Part shown: piece after piece, positions 1 through 5,639 of the stretch
How the letters are laid out: every line of letters begins with the position of its first letter
Position numbering within the stretch: position 1 is the first letter of the stretch
DNA from: Candidatus Aminicenantota bacterium
GTDB lineage: Bacteria > Acidobacteriota > Aminicenantia > Aminicenantales > Aminicenantaceae
Direction of reading: 5' to 3'
NCBI GenBank assembly: GCA_013139435.1
Contig: WTAW01000062.1
Coordinates: 1-5,745 of the forward strand
Length of the DNA: 5,745 nucleotides
The notes under the pieces: generated by a model
Told to the model about the DNA's origin: nothing
Databases searched by the model: none
What the model saw: the letters and a program-made list of their open reading frames with translations, nothing else
Made by a program: the position numbers and the translations under genes

Positions 1-1707
1 CCCAGGGATTATTTATCTGCGAATCTCGAGCTATTGAAAAAGAATGCCCGATTAGCTGTCAAGTATGGTCTGGTTCCTGGCCTTCTTTGCTTTGAACCCC
101 GGTCGGTTCCGGAATCATTTTTCGAGAAATATCCCACTCTCCGGGGCGCGCGAGTCGACCACCCGTTCCGTAGCTACAAACCACGATATAACCTATCTGT
201 CGTTCACCCCGTTGTCAAACAGCACTACGCCGAACTCATGGAGAACTTGATGGAAGAGATCCCGGAGCTGGGATTTTTGACCATTTGGTCCAATGACAGT
301 GGAGCCGGATTCGAACACACAAAGTCTCTTTATGTGGGAAGAAATGGTGGGGCCTTCCTTATCAGAGAATGGAACAATGATGAGAAAATAGCCGAAGCAG
401 CGGCTTCGAACATCATCGATTTTTTTCAAGTCCTGCGCAATGCAGCATCTCGGACTAATCCACAGTTTAGGGTCATCACACGTCTGGAATCCTTTTATGG
501 AGAACGGTCTTATCTATGGCCGGAGCTCAAGGACAGCATTGATGTGGAAGCCCATTCCCTTTTAACCAAAGGTTGGGAGTGCAATTACCATCATCCGATG
601 TACAGTGATGTCAGCGTTCTGGGATCAGCCCTTCACAACACGCTGCACAGAGATGAAGAAGAACCCATGCAGGCACTCCATAAAAGAGGAAGTCACAGCC
701 TCTTCTATCACAGCCTCTCATCCCATACCAACCACGAACCACTCTTGGGGATACCTTTTCCTTGGTTGACACATGAAAAGCTTTTTGCTTTGTATTCACG
801 AGATGTTCTTGCGCTGTCCCATCTCGGAGGTTTGCAGCCGCCAGATAAAGTTCCCTATCCTGTGAATCAGGAAGTATTCCGGTATTTCCAGTTTGACCCA
901 GGACTGGACATCGACCTGACCGTTTATCGAATCGCAGATGCCTACACAGGGGGGAAGGGAACTGAGGAACTCGTCCAGGGTTGGCGGTGTATGGATCAGG
1001 CTATAAGGAGTTTCGTTCCACTGTCCATTTATACGCATTATGGTGCTGTCTGGCAGAGGCTGCTAGTCCGTCCATTAGTTCCAGATATCGACCGGATACC
1101 AGAAACTCAGAGGGAATATTACGAAAAGCACATGTGTACGTCTCTCCATAATCCGAACAGGATTGACTTGGCTCAGGACGTCCTTTTTGAGTTGGTTTCA
1201 AAGGAGTATGCACAAAAGGCCTTCCAGAGGATCGATGCAAATGTCTGGGGTCCATTGGAGAAGGCCATTGGTCTCCTTCAGAAGAGGAAAACAGTTGCAG
1301 AGACCACTTCCGAAAAGCATGCCTTCCGTGTATTTGAAGATCAATGGTTTAGGGCCAAAGCTCTGTGCTGCCTCTTTGAGACCTTAAGGAATACGGCCGT
1401 GTGGATCTATGCTGTGCATGAATACATAGAGACTCCAGATGTTGCCATCAAAAAGGAGTGCCGGGTGCTTCTCAATGGGATGATGGAACGAGAAATAAAC
1501 AACTGCAACAAACTTCTGGAGGTTTGGCGAGAGAGTCCCATAGAGTGGATCATCATCTCGGGAAGCGTTGAAACTCCGTTTATCTACGGGGAGAACTTCG
1601 GCGATCTACTCGAAAGAAAAATCGACTTGATGCAGAAACATAAAAGTGATGAACCCCGTATAGACCCTGAGTATATGTTCCGCCTTCCTTCTGTTGGATT
1701 GGAATAG
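1..1707 (+). CDS. Glycoside-hydrolase-like barrel protein, 5' end missing
   Basis: The reading frame is open from the first base of the window to a TAG at 1705-1707, about 568 codons. The first possible start in frame is a TTG at 34, but it has no Shine-Dalgarno and the frame continues upstream with protein-like sequence (DYLSANLELL), so the gene most likely begins outside the window. Residue numbers below count from that TTG. The N-terminal part reads like a (beta/alpha)8-barrel carbohydrate enzyme: a strand ending in CFEPRSVP (19-26), HPFRSYKPRY (43-52), then a strand FLTIWSNDSGAGFE (81-94) followed by YVGRNGG (100-106). D88 and E94 are candidate active-site acids. The region around 150-190 (RLESFYGE, DVEAHS) continues the barrel pattern. 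The C-terminal 170 residues are helical and rich in Trp, Glu and Lys. There is no signal peptide in the visible part. My recollection is of proteins loosely annotated as alpha-glucuronidase-like or GH20/GH67-like; the substrate is unknown. No terminator is visible downstream. Confidence 0.6.
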   Translation, partial: PRDYLSANLELLKKNARLAVKYGLVPGLLCFEPRSVPESFFEKYPTLRGARVDHPFRSYKPRYNLSVVHPVVKQHYAELMENLMEEIPELGFLTIWSNDSGAGFEHTKSLYVGRNGGAFLIREWNNDEKIAEAAASNIIDFFQVLRNAASRTNPQFRVITRLESFYGERSYLWPELKDSIDVEAHSLLTKGWECNYHHPMYSDVSVLGSALHNTLHRDEEEPMQALHKRGSHSLFYHSLSSHTNHEPLLGIPFPWLTHEKLFALYSRDVLALSHLGGLQPPDKVPYPVNQEVFRYFQFDPGLDIDLTVYRIADAYTGGKGTEELVQGWRCMDQAIRSFVPLSIYTHYGAVWQRLLVRPLVPDIDRIPETQREYYEKHMCTSLHNPNRIDLAQDVLFELVSKEYAQKAFQRIDANVWGPLEKAIGLLQKRKTVAETTSEKHAFRVFEDQWFRAKALCCLFETLRNTAVWIYAVHEYIETPDVAIKKECRVLLNGMMEREINNCNKLLEVWRESPIEWIIISGSVETPFIYGENFGDLLERKIDLMQKHKSDEPRIDPEYMFRLPSVGLE

Positions 1708-1757
1708 TCTCTATTCACTGCAGAATTGAGTTCAGGCCGATTAGAAAAAGATTTGTT

Positions 1758-1786
1758 TTGACATCAGTTCAGACCTGTGATATAAA
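1758..1786 (+). promoter_or_regulatory. Strong sigma70-type promoter, probably for the cold-shock gene
   Basis: A perfect -35 hexamer TTGACA (1758-1763) is followed by a 17-bp spacer and a TATAAA -10 hexamer (1781-1786), five of six matches to consensus. An A-rich tract (GAAAAAG) lies just upstream of the -35. Transcription would start near 1793. The next plus-strand gene is the cold-shock gene at 2041, giving a leader of roughly 250 nt. This is the best promoter match I found in the window. Confidence 0.65.
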
Positions 1787-1792
1787 AATTCC

Positions 1793-2040
1793 TCGAAAAA
1801 TGTTGAGAAAGGTCCTGGGAGTAATTACGATTAATCTGGAAGTATATGCTCCCCAAGATGTTTGTTTGATTTGTTTTATGTTGTAGAATTCCAATGATTT
1901 GTCCGTATGACCCTCCAAGTGACTTTTTTCTCGGGACATCCAGGCTTGTTCTTCAGAACTCTCAAAGGGAAATCCATCCTATTCAGGGGACTTGGTCTAG
2001 CTTGGGTTTGGCATTGAATTTTTTTTAAGGAGGCTGAGTT
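1793..2040 (+). promoter_or_regulatory. Long untranslated leader of the cold-shock gene (inferred)
   Basis: This is the stretch between the predicted transcription start and the cold-shock start codon. It holds no convincing gene. The reverse-strand frame across it is open but has no recognisable features and runs on antisense into the cold-shock gene. Long 5' leaders are typical of cold-inducible cspA-family genes, where the leader RNA refolds with temperature; that is known for the family and inferred here. A weak stem GGGAG/CTCCC (1817-1821 with 1849-1853) is visible. A run of eight T (2019-2026) lies directly before the Shine-Dalgarno and could aid ribosome binding. A second, weaker promoter is possible inside it: TTGTTT (1862-1867), 16 bp, TAGAAT (1884-1889). 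Confidence 0.4.
2026..2033 (+). promoter_or_regulatory. Shine-Dalgarno fixing the TTG start of the cold-shock gene
   Basis: TAAGGAGG is a full anti-16S match, placed 7 nt before the TTG at 2041. A TGA at 2035-2037 lies in frame between the two, followed by GTT, so translation cannot begin further upstream. The site therefore decides the non-ATG start. Confidence 0.9.
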
Positions 2041-2241
2041 TTGCCAACAGGAACTGTAAAGTGGTTTAATGAGAAAAAGGGTTTTGGTTTTATCGAACAA
2101 GAGGAGGGGAAAGATATCTTCGTGCATTTTTCCTCGATCACTATGCCAGGATTTAAGACTTTGACTGCAGGTGACCAAGTCAGCTATGATATCGAAGAGG
2201 GCGATCGAGGGCCAGTCGCTAAGAACGTACAAAAAGCCTAG
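2041..2241 (+). CDS. Cold-shock domain protein, CspA family
   Basis: A 66-residue single-domain cold-shock protein, the normal family length. It should form a five-stranded OB-fold beta barrel that binds single-stranded RNA and DNA and acts as an RNA chaperone in the cytoplasm, easing translation and transcription at low temperature. Visible motifs are the opening GTVKWFNEKKGFGFI, which includes RNP1 (KGFGFI), and RNP2 (DIFVHFS). The C-terminal pattern is GDQVSYDIEEGDRGPVAKNV, with the usual GP-A-NV ending. The start is TTG, fixed by an excellent Shine-Dalgarno 7 nt upstream and by an in-frame TGA immediately before it. The gene appears to be monocistronic, with its own promoter about 280 bp upstream and a long leader. 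Whether it is cold-induced or constitutive, as many Csp paralogues are, cannot be told. I see no clear terminator after it: the T6 run at 2275-2280 lacks a stable hairpin. Confidence 0.97.
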   Translation: MPTGTVKWFNEKKGFGFIEQEEGKDIFVHFSSITMPGFKTLTAGDQVSYDIEEGDRGPVAKNVQKA

Positions 2242-2500
2242 TTCAAAGATTTATCCATTTTCAAAATCTGGCCGTTTTTTCCGATGAATTGGGTCGTGTA
2301 TTTCATGTAGTCTTCTTGCTGGATTTCCACGGTGTAACCCTGATCCATCCCGTTCCCGGATTTGATCTTTTAGTGCTGAACTCGTCTCTATAGTCATGGG
2401 CGTCGTCGGTGGTGATTAGCTTCAGGGACCAGAGGTCGGGACTGGGACCTGCCGTTTGACATTGACTGCTAATGGAAAGACATATACCCACTATCTCACT
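2238..2500 (-). pseudogene. Possible decayed gene fragment, frameshifted
   Basis: No intact gene fills the gap between the cold-shock and transporter genes, but the minus strand carries protein-like pieces in different frames. One piece (about 2375-2445) reads DLWSLKLITTDDAHDYRDEF. The next (about 2238-2370) reads KIKSGNGMDQGYTVEIQQED and continues through MKYTTQFIGKNGQILK to a stop at 2238-2240, which overlaps the cold-shock stop codon. The two join into one frame if a single A is added to the AAAA run at about 2369-2372. A further short piece (YVFPLAVNVKRQVPVP) in a third frame would need another shift. I do not recognise the family. The region may simply be non-coding, since short open stretches can look protein-like by chance. 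Confidence 0.3.
2456..2488 (+). promoter_or_regulatory. Candidate promoter for the CDF transporter
   Basis: Two overlapping -35-like hexamers occur in tandem, TTGACA (2456-2461) and TTGACT (2462-2467). The best -10 candidate is TATACC (2483-2488). It lies 15 bp from the second hexamer, slightly short, and 21 bp from the first, too long. The leader to the ATG at 2527 would be about 32 nt. The -10 match is moderate, so this is a candidate only. Confidence 0.4.
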
Positions 2501-2526
2501 ATTCGGAAGGACCCACTGCTAAAAAA

Positions 2527-3723
2527 ATGAAGATTCTCAATACATCCAATTATTGGCTAGCCAGCCGGTTTATTGCGGATTCTGACAATACCGACAATAA
2601 GCTGGTTCGTGTGAGGTATGGCCTTCTGGCAGGTTGGATATCCATTATTGCAACTTTGTTGCTCTTCGTGGTCAAAATGACTCTGGGTGTGGTGTCTGGT
2701 TCTGTGTCGATCATAGGCAATGCCTTTCATCTGCTCTCTCATTTGGCCAATTCTGTCATCCTGGTCGTGACCTTTTGGGCGACAGCACGTCCTGCTACAG
2801 CAAAGAATCCCTTTGGTCATGGCCGCATGGAACACCTAGCCCCGCTCATCATGTCGATATTCCTTTTTGTTTCGGGAATACAGCTAGCGGAACGCTCCTT
2901 CCATCAAGCCCTCGACCCCCATGATCTCCACCTCTGGAAAGCACTGCCTTGGATCCTGTTCGCTTCCATAGTGGTGAAGCAGTGGCTCAGCCAATTTGTT
3001 ACCTACCTAGGGAACAGAATCCATTCGCATGTTATTTTGGTCAACGCTTTTCACCACAGAATCGAGGCTGTGATGAGCCTGACCGTCATTGGGGGATTGG
3101 TGGCTAGTCATAACTTCCATCATCCGGAGATCGATGGATACATCGGGATATTGGTCTCCTTGTGGCTGCTCTATTTGGGATTCACCCATGCTAAGGAAGC
3201 TATCGTTCCTTTATTAGGCCAGGCTCCGAGCAGAGATATGGTCAGGAAAATCAGGGAGACAGCAAAATCTGTTGACGGTGTTGAGAATGTCCATGAGATC
3301 ATCGTGCATGATTATGGATCCCTGTACATGATTACCTTGCATGCAGAGATCCCGGCAAAGTTCAGTCCGGCAGAGATGCATGAGATCGCGGAAAAATGTG
3401 AGAGAATGCTGAGGAAGCACTTCGGTGGCGAGGTGGTCTGCCACACGGATCCCCTCCTGGAGAATACGCCCGAGATCCAGGCGATCGAAGATCGATTCCA
3501 AATAATTGTGAAGGACCTTCCTAAGATCATCGGATATCATGATTTCCGAGTGATCGCTGAGTCCTCAGAAAAATTCATCATCGCTGCAGATATTGATGTG
3601 GCCGAGGATGTGCCTGAAACCAATTTTAAGTTGATCCGGCAAGAATTGGCTGAAAGAATTATTAAAGAGATCCCAAATATAGCATACTCTGTCTTATACG
3701 TCACACCCAAGTATGCTTATTGA
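2527..3723 (+). CDS. Cation diffusion facilitator (CDF) metal transporter
   Basis: A 398-residue inner-membrane transporter of the CDF family, which exports divalent metals (Zn, Fe, Mn, Co, Cd) from the cytoplasm by proton exchange as a dimer. Six membrane segments are apparent, at about 31-55, 58-87, 104-121, 137-160, 168-196 and 203-221. The family signature PFGHGRMEHLAPL follows TM2 (95-107) and LLGQAP follows TM6 (229-234). The cytoplasmic tail holds one dimerisation domain (about 233-310, ending VVCHTDPL) and a second similar-looking domain (about 317-394), which makes the protein longer than the usual 300 residues. The usual metal-site Asp residues are absent: TM2 reads H68-xxx-H72 where HxxxD or DxxxD is normal, and TM5 reads H176-xxx-E180 instead of HxxxD. 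Metal specificity is therefore unclear. The ATG at 2527 is the first start after an in-frame TAA (2470-2472). Its ribosome site is weak: GGAAGGA lies 15 nt away. The gene is convergent with the hydrolase, 19 bp from it. Confidence 0.93.
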   Translation: MKILNTSNYWLASRFIADSDNTDNKLVRVRYGLLAGWISIIATLLLFVVKMTLGVVSGSVSIIGNAFHLLSHLANSVILVVTFWATARPATAKNPFGHGRMEHLAPLIMSIFLFVSGIQLAERSFHQALDPHDLHLWKALPWILFASIVVKQWLSQFVTYLGNRIHSHVILVNAFHHRIEAVMSLTVIGGLVASHNFHHPEIDGYIGILVSLWLLYLGFTHAKEAIVPLLGQAPSRDMVRKIRETAKSVDGVENVHEIIVHDYGSLYMITLHAEIPAKFSPAEMHEIAEKCERMLRKHFGGEVVCHTDPLLENTPEIQAIEDRFQIIVKDLPKIIGYHDFRVIAESSEKFIIAADIDVAEDVPETNFKLIRQELAERIIKEIPNIAYSVLYVTPKYAY

Positions 3724-3731
3724 AATATAAA

Positions 3732-3750
3732 GGCGTCTTGCATTAGAGCC
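3732..3750 (-). terminator. Weak intrinsic terminator for the serine hydrolase
   Basis: On the minus strand GGCTCT, a six-base loop and AGA-C-GCC can pair as a 6-bp stem with one bulged base, followed by a U-rich tail (UUUAUAUUUC). The hydrolase stop codon falls in and beside the loop. It fits the tight 19-bp gap between two convergent genes. The stem is short and no T run follows on the plus strand, so it would serve mainly the hydrolase. Confidence 0.3.
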
Positions 3751-5407
3751 GCTTGATGAATCGGAGGTTCTTGACACGGCCCGCATCTAGGAGAAAACCC
3801 GTGATCTCTTTCTCCTCATTGCGCACAAAATGGACTCTCAGGCTTCCGATCTGGAAAAAATCCATATACAACGGTTTGAAATGCACCTGTGATGCTTTTT
3901 TGTGGACAAAACGTAGCTTGTCATCCTCAAGCTTGATCTCGAATGTTACTTGAAGTTCTTCACTGTAGAATCGACCCTGGTATTCGGACAGCTGTGTATT
4001 GTTTGGAACCTCCACTTTAGACGATGTGTAGGTTCGAGGTCTTTTGCTTACTTCATGGACATGGAGCAACAGCGGTTTTTCGGATTCTCGCTTTTCGAAT
4101 CGGAGAGTGATCTTTCGAGGAGTATTCTGAACGATAAACTCAGATTCGTTGAGAGGAGCTAGAGGATAATCCTTGTTTTGGAATGTGATGGAGAGCCCAT
4201 CCTTTTTGAGAGAGACTCTGATTTTTTCACCGGATTCAAAACGGATGTAAAAGCCTGTTTTGTTTTCCAAAATTTCTCTCGTGAGTTTGACAATCTGGAT
4301 TGTTGAAGGTTTTTCCTTTTCCTCCTTGAAATAGTCAGAGAGATAGATCTCCGCCACGCGATAGGAAAGGGGTGAAGGATTGAAAGCGCTCAAATTGGAG
4401 AGACAAATAACAGAAAATTTGTGTTCGGGGAAACGAAAAAGCGCTGATTTATATCCCCCCAATGCCCCTCCATGGCTGACGGTCTTCAGCCCTTTGTAGT
4501 GCTTGATATTCAGAGCGAATGCGTACTCGAGCTTTATCCCATTGTTCAGTATTCCTACAGTGTGCATAAGATCAAAGACCTCTTTTCCGCCCACCTCATG
4601 ATGATAAAAGTTTTGGTCCCAAAGATAGAGGTCTTCCACAGATGTGAACAATCCCCCCGATCCCACACAGTCGAAAGTGGAGATAAAATTTGTGAATTTT
4701 CTTTCTCCTTCTGAAAAATAACCTGCGGCTCTGTTTTCGATGAGTTCTGTGTAGTTGTCGTGAAAACGGGAGTTTTTCATTCCCAGGGGCTTGAAGATCT
4801 TTTCTTCCGCATACTGCCGGAGTGTCTTGCCGCTGGCCCTTTGGATGATGACAGCCAGGAGAAAATAACCCGAATTGCTGTAAAGGTATTCGTCCCCTGG
4901 ATGAAAGTTTAGTTCTTTCTGGCGCACGATAAGGTCTAGTGCATCCTCTTCATGGTAGTAGCCAAAAGGAATCCCTGCGATATCTTCCAGGGTGAGATAG
5001 TCTCGGATCCCGCTTGTATGGTGAATAAGGTGTCGGATGGTGATCGGTGTCCCATAGTCCGGCAGTTCTGGAATGTATTCCCGAACATTGTCATCCAAAG
5101 AAAGCTTTTCTTCTTGGGCCAATAGTGCCACACACATTGTGACAAACTGTTTAGAGACAGATCCGATATAGAATACGGATTGGGGAGTGATCGGGACGTT
5201 ATTCTCCAGATTGGCCATCCCGTATCCGCGTTTGTAGATAACCTCTCCGTCTTTGATGATCGCTAGAGCACATCCCGGAGTATCGGGATTGTTCCAACGC
5301 GAAAAGATCTTGTCGACCTTGCCTTCTTTTTCATCGGCAAATGTTGTACAAACGGTAAGCAGGACAAGAATAACGAGTATAAATTGTGAGTGTTTTTTTA
5401 GTCGCAT
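3743..5407 (-). CDS. Secreted beta-lactamase-like serine hydrolase
   Basis: A 554-residue exported protein of the class C beta-lactamase / S12 peptidase superfamily (penicillin-binding-protein-like esterases and DD-peptidases). A Sec signal peptide is clear: MRLKKHSQ, a hydrophobic core to about residue 22, then likely cleavage after TFA (24). The catalytic domain spans about 30-360. All three active-site motifs are present: SxxK as S83-V-S-K86 (nucleophile Ser83, base Lys86), YxN as Y176-S-N178, and HGG as H312-G-G in place of KTG. The tail (about 375-554) is predicted beta-rich and seems to hold two lipocalin-like or DUF3471-like segments (about 375-455 and 470-552), which explains the extra length. 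It should act in the periplasm or outside the cell; the substrate (beta-lactam, peptidoglycan peptide, D-amino-acid peptide or ester) cannot be read from sequence. The ATG at 5405-5407 has AGAGGAGG 10 nt upstream. It is divergent from the lipoprotein gene and shares a mirrored control region with it. Confidence 0.92.
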   Translation of the reverse strand: MRLKKHSQFILVILVLLTVCTTFADEKEGKVDKIFSRWNNPDTPGCALAIIKDGEVIYKRGYGMANLENNVPITPQSVFYIGSVSKQFVTMCVALLAQEEKLSLDDNVREYIPELPDYGTPITIRHLIHHTSGIRDYLTLEDIAGIPFGYYHEEDALDLIVRQKELNFHPGDEYLYSNSGYFLLAVIIQRASGKTLRQYAEEKIFKPLGMKNSRFHDNYTELIENRAAGYFSEGERKFTNFISTFDCVGSGGLFTSVEDLYLWDQNFYHHEVGGKEVFDLMHTVGILNNGIKLEYAFALNIKHYKGLKTVSHGGALGGYKSALFRFPEHKFSVICLSNLSAFNPSPLSYRVAEIYLSDYFKEEKEKPSTIQIVKLTREILENKTGFYIRFESGEKIRVSLKKDGLSITFQNKDYPLAPLNESEFIVQNTPRKITLRFEKRESEKPLLLHVHEVSKRPRTYTSSKVEVPNNTQLSEYQGRFYSEELQVTFEIKLEDDKLRFVHKKASQVHFKPLYMDFFQIGSLRVHFVRNEEKEITGFLLDAGRVKNLRFIKRL

Positions 5408-5417
5408 TTTAGGACGG

Positions 5418-5425
5418 CCTCCTCT
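5418..5425 (-). promoter_or_regulatory. Ribosome binding site of the serine hydrolase
   Basis: On the minus strand AGAGGAGG lies 10 nt before the ATG at 5407. The match is strong and the spacing slightly long. It supports the start that yields a complete signal peptide. Confidence 0.8.
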
Positions 5426-5442
5426 GATGGCTAAAGAGAAAA

Positions 5443-5471
5443 AGTATAAGTGTCTTCCTTTTGGAAGTCTA
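5443..5471 (-). promoter_or_regulatory. Candidate promoter of the serine hydrolase
   Basis: On the minus strand the -35 TAGACT (5466-5471, four of six matches) is followed by a 17-bp spacer and a -10 TATACT (5443-5448, five of six). An A-rich tract (ATAAAAAAAG) lies just upstream of the -35, and a 23-nt box lies 14 bp further out. The weak -35 would fit a promoter that needs an activator. The spacer contains the small dyad CTTCC-TTTT-GGAAG (5454-5467). Confidence 0.55.
5454..5467. repeat. Small dyad in the hydrolase promoter spacer
   Basis: CTTCC, TTTT, GGAAG is a perfect 5-bp inverted repeat with a 4-nt loop. It sits inside the spacer and overlaps the inner edge of the predicted -35. A repressor bound here would block the promoter, but a dyad this short can also arise by chance. 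Confidence 0.3.
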
Positions 5472-5485
5472 CTTTTTTTATCCTA

Positions 5486-5568
5486 GAAGCATCCCTAAAA
5501 GCGTGATGGCATGAATTCACCAATCGGGGCACTCGGGACATCATTCATCACGGTTTTAGGGATACTTC
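5486..5568. repeat. Inverted pair of 23-nt boxes between divergent promoters
   Basis: The left arm (5486-5508) and right arm (5546-5568) are reverse complements at 21 of 23 positions. The core of the left arm is ATCCCTAAAAGCGTGATG and that of the right is CATCACGGTTTTAGGGAT, with one mismatch; beyond the core the outer GAAG/CTTC also pair after one mismatch. A 37-nt asymmetric segment, containing an EcoRI-type GAATTC, separates the arms. Each arm ends exactly 14 bp from the -35 of the promoter it faces: 5472-5485 for the hydrolase and 5569-5582 for the lipoprotein. Alternatives are a transposable or REP-like palindrome or a plain stem-loop, but no gene ends here, which argues against a terminator. 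Confidence 0.8.
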
Positions 5569-5582
5569 CACCCAAGAAAAGA

Positions 5583-5610
5583 TTGACTCCATATAGAATT
5601 TGGATATTCT
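5583..5610 (+). promoter_or_regulatory. Candidate promoter of the lipoprotein gene
   Basis: TTGACT (5583-5588, five of six matches), a 16-bp spacer and TATTCT (5605-5610, four of six) lie about 30 nt before the ATG. The A-rich AAGAAAAG tract just upstream resembles the one at the divergent hydrolase promoter. Both promoters also share GACT at the -35 and a 23-nt box 14 bp upstream. Confidence 0.55.
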
Positions 5611-5627
5611 AGATATTGAGATTGTGG

Positions 5628-5634
5628 AAGGAGG
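5628..5634 (+). promoter_or_regulatory. Ribosome binding site of the lipoprotein gene
   Basis: AAGGAGG is a full Shine-Dalgarno match with a five-A spacer before the ATG at 5640. It makes this start secure even though only 35 codons are visible. Confidence 0.9.
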
Positions 5635-5639
5635 AAAAA

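Noticed and set aside
34..36. TTG at 34 as the start of the first gene
   Set aside because: There is no Shine-Dalgarno before it and the same frame stays open, with plausible protein sequence, to the window edge.
1800..1886. 28-codon ORF just after the predicted cold-shock transcription start (possible leader peptide)
   Set aside because: It has an ATG but no Shine-Dalgarno, and no regulatory codon run or adjoining terminator structure.
1890..1920. Cold-box motif in the cold-shock leader
   Set aside because: The closest string (TGTCCGTATGA) shares too little with the E. coli TGACGTACAGA element to claim it.
1876..2232. 118-codon open frame on the minus strand over the cold-shock gene and leader
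   Set aside because: It is antisense to a secure cold-shock gene, with no recognisable domain and no ribosome site of note.
2255..2280. Terminator of the cold-shock gene (T6 at 2275-2280)
   Set aside because: The bases before the T run form no stable GC-rich stem; the only pairing is TTTT with AAAA across a one-base loop.
5339..5350. Lipobox in the hydrolase signal peptide (LTVC, Cys20)
   Set aside because: Val at -1 is not acceptable, and a normal signal peptidase I site (TFA before DEK) follows four residues later.
5486..5568. Integron attC site
   Set aside because: Size and imperfect symmetry are suggestive, but the required RYYYAAC/GTTRRRY core is not present (it reads CCCTAAAA / TTTTAGGG) and no cassette or integrase is nearby.
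5486..5568. Bidirectional transcription terminator
   Set aside because: Both flanking genes point away from it, no T runs follow the arms, and a 37-nt loop is too long for an intrinsic terminator.
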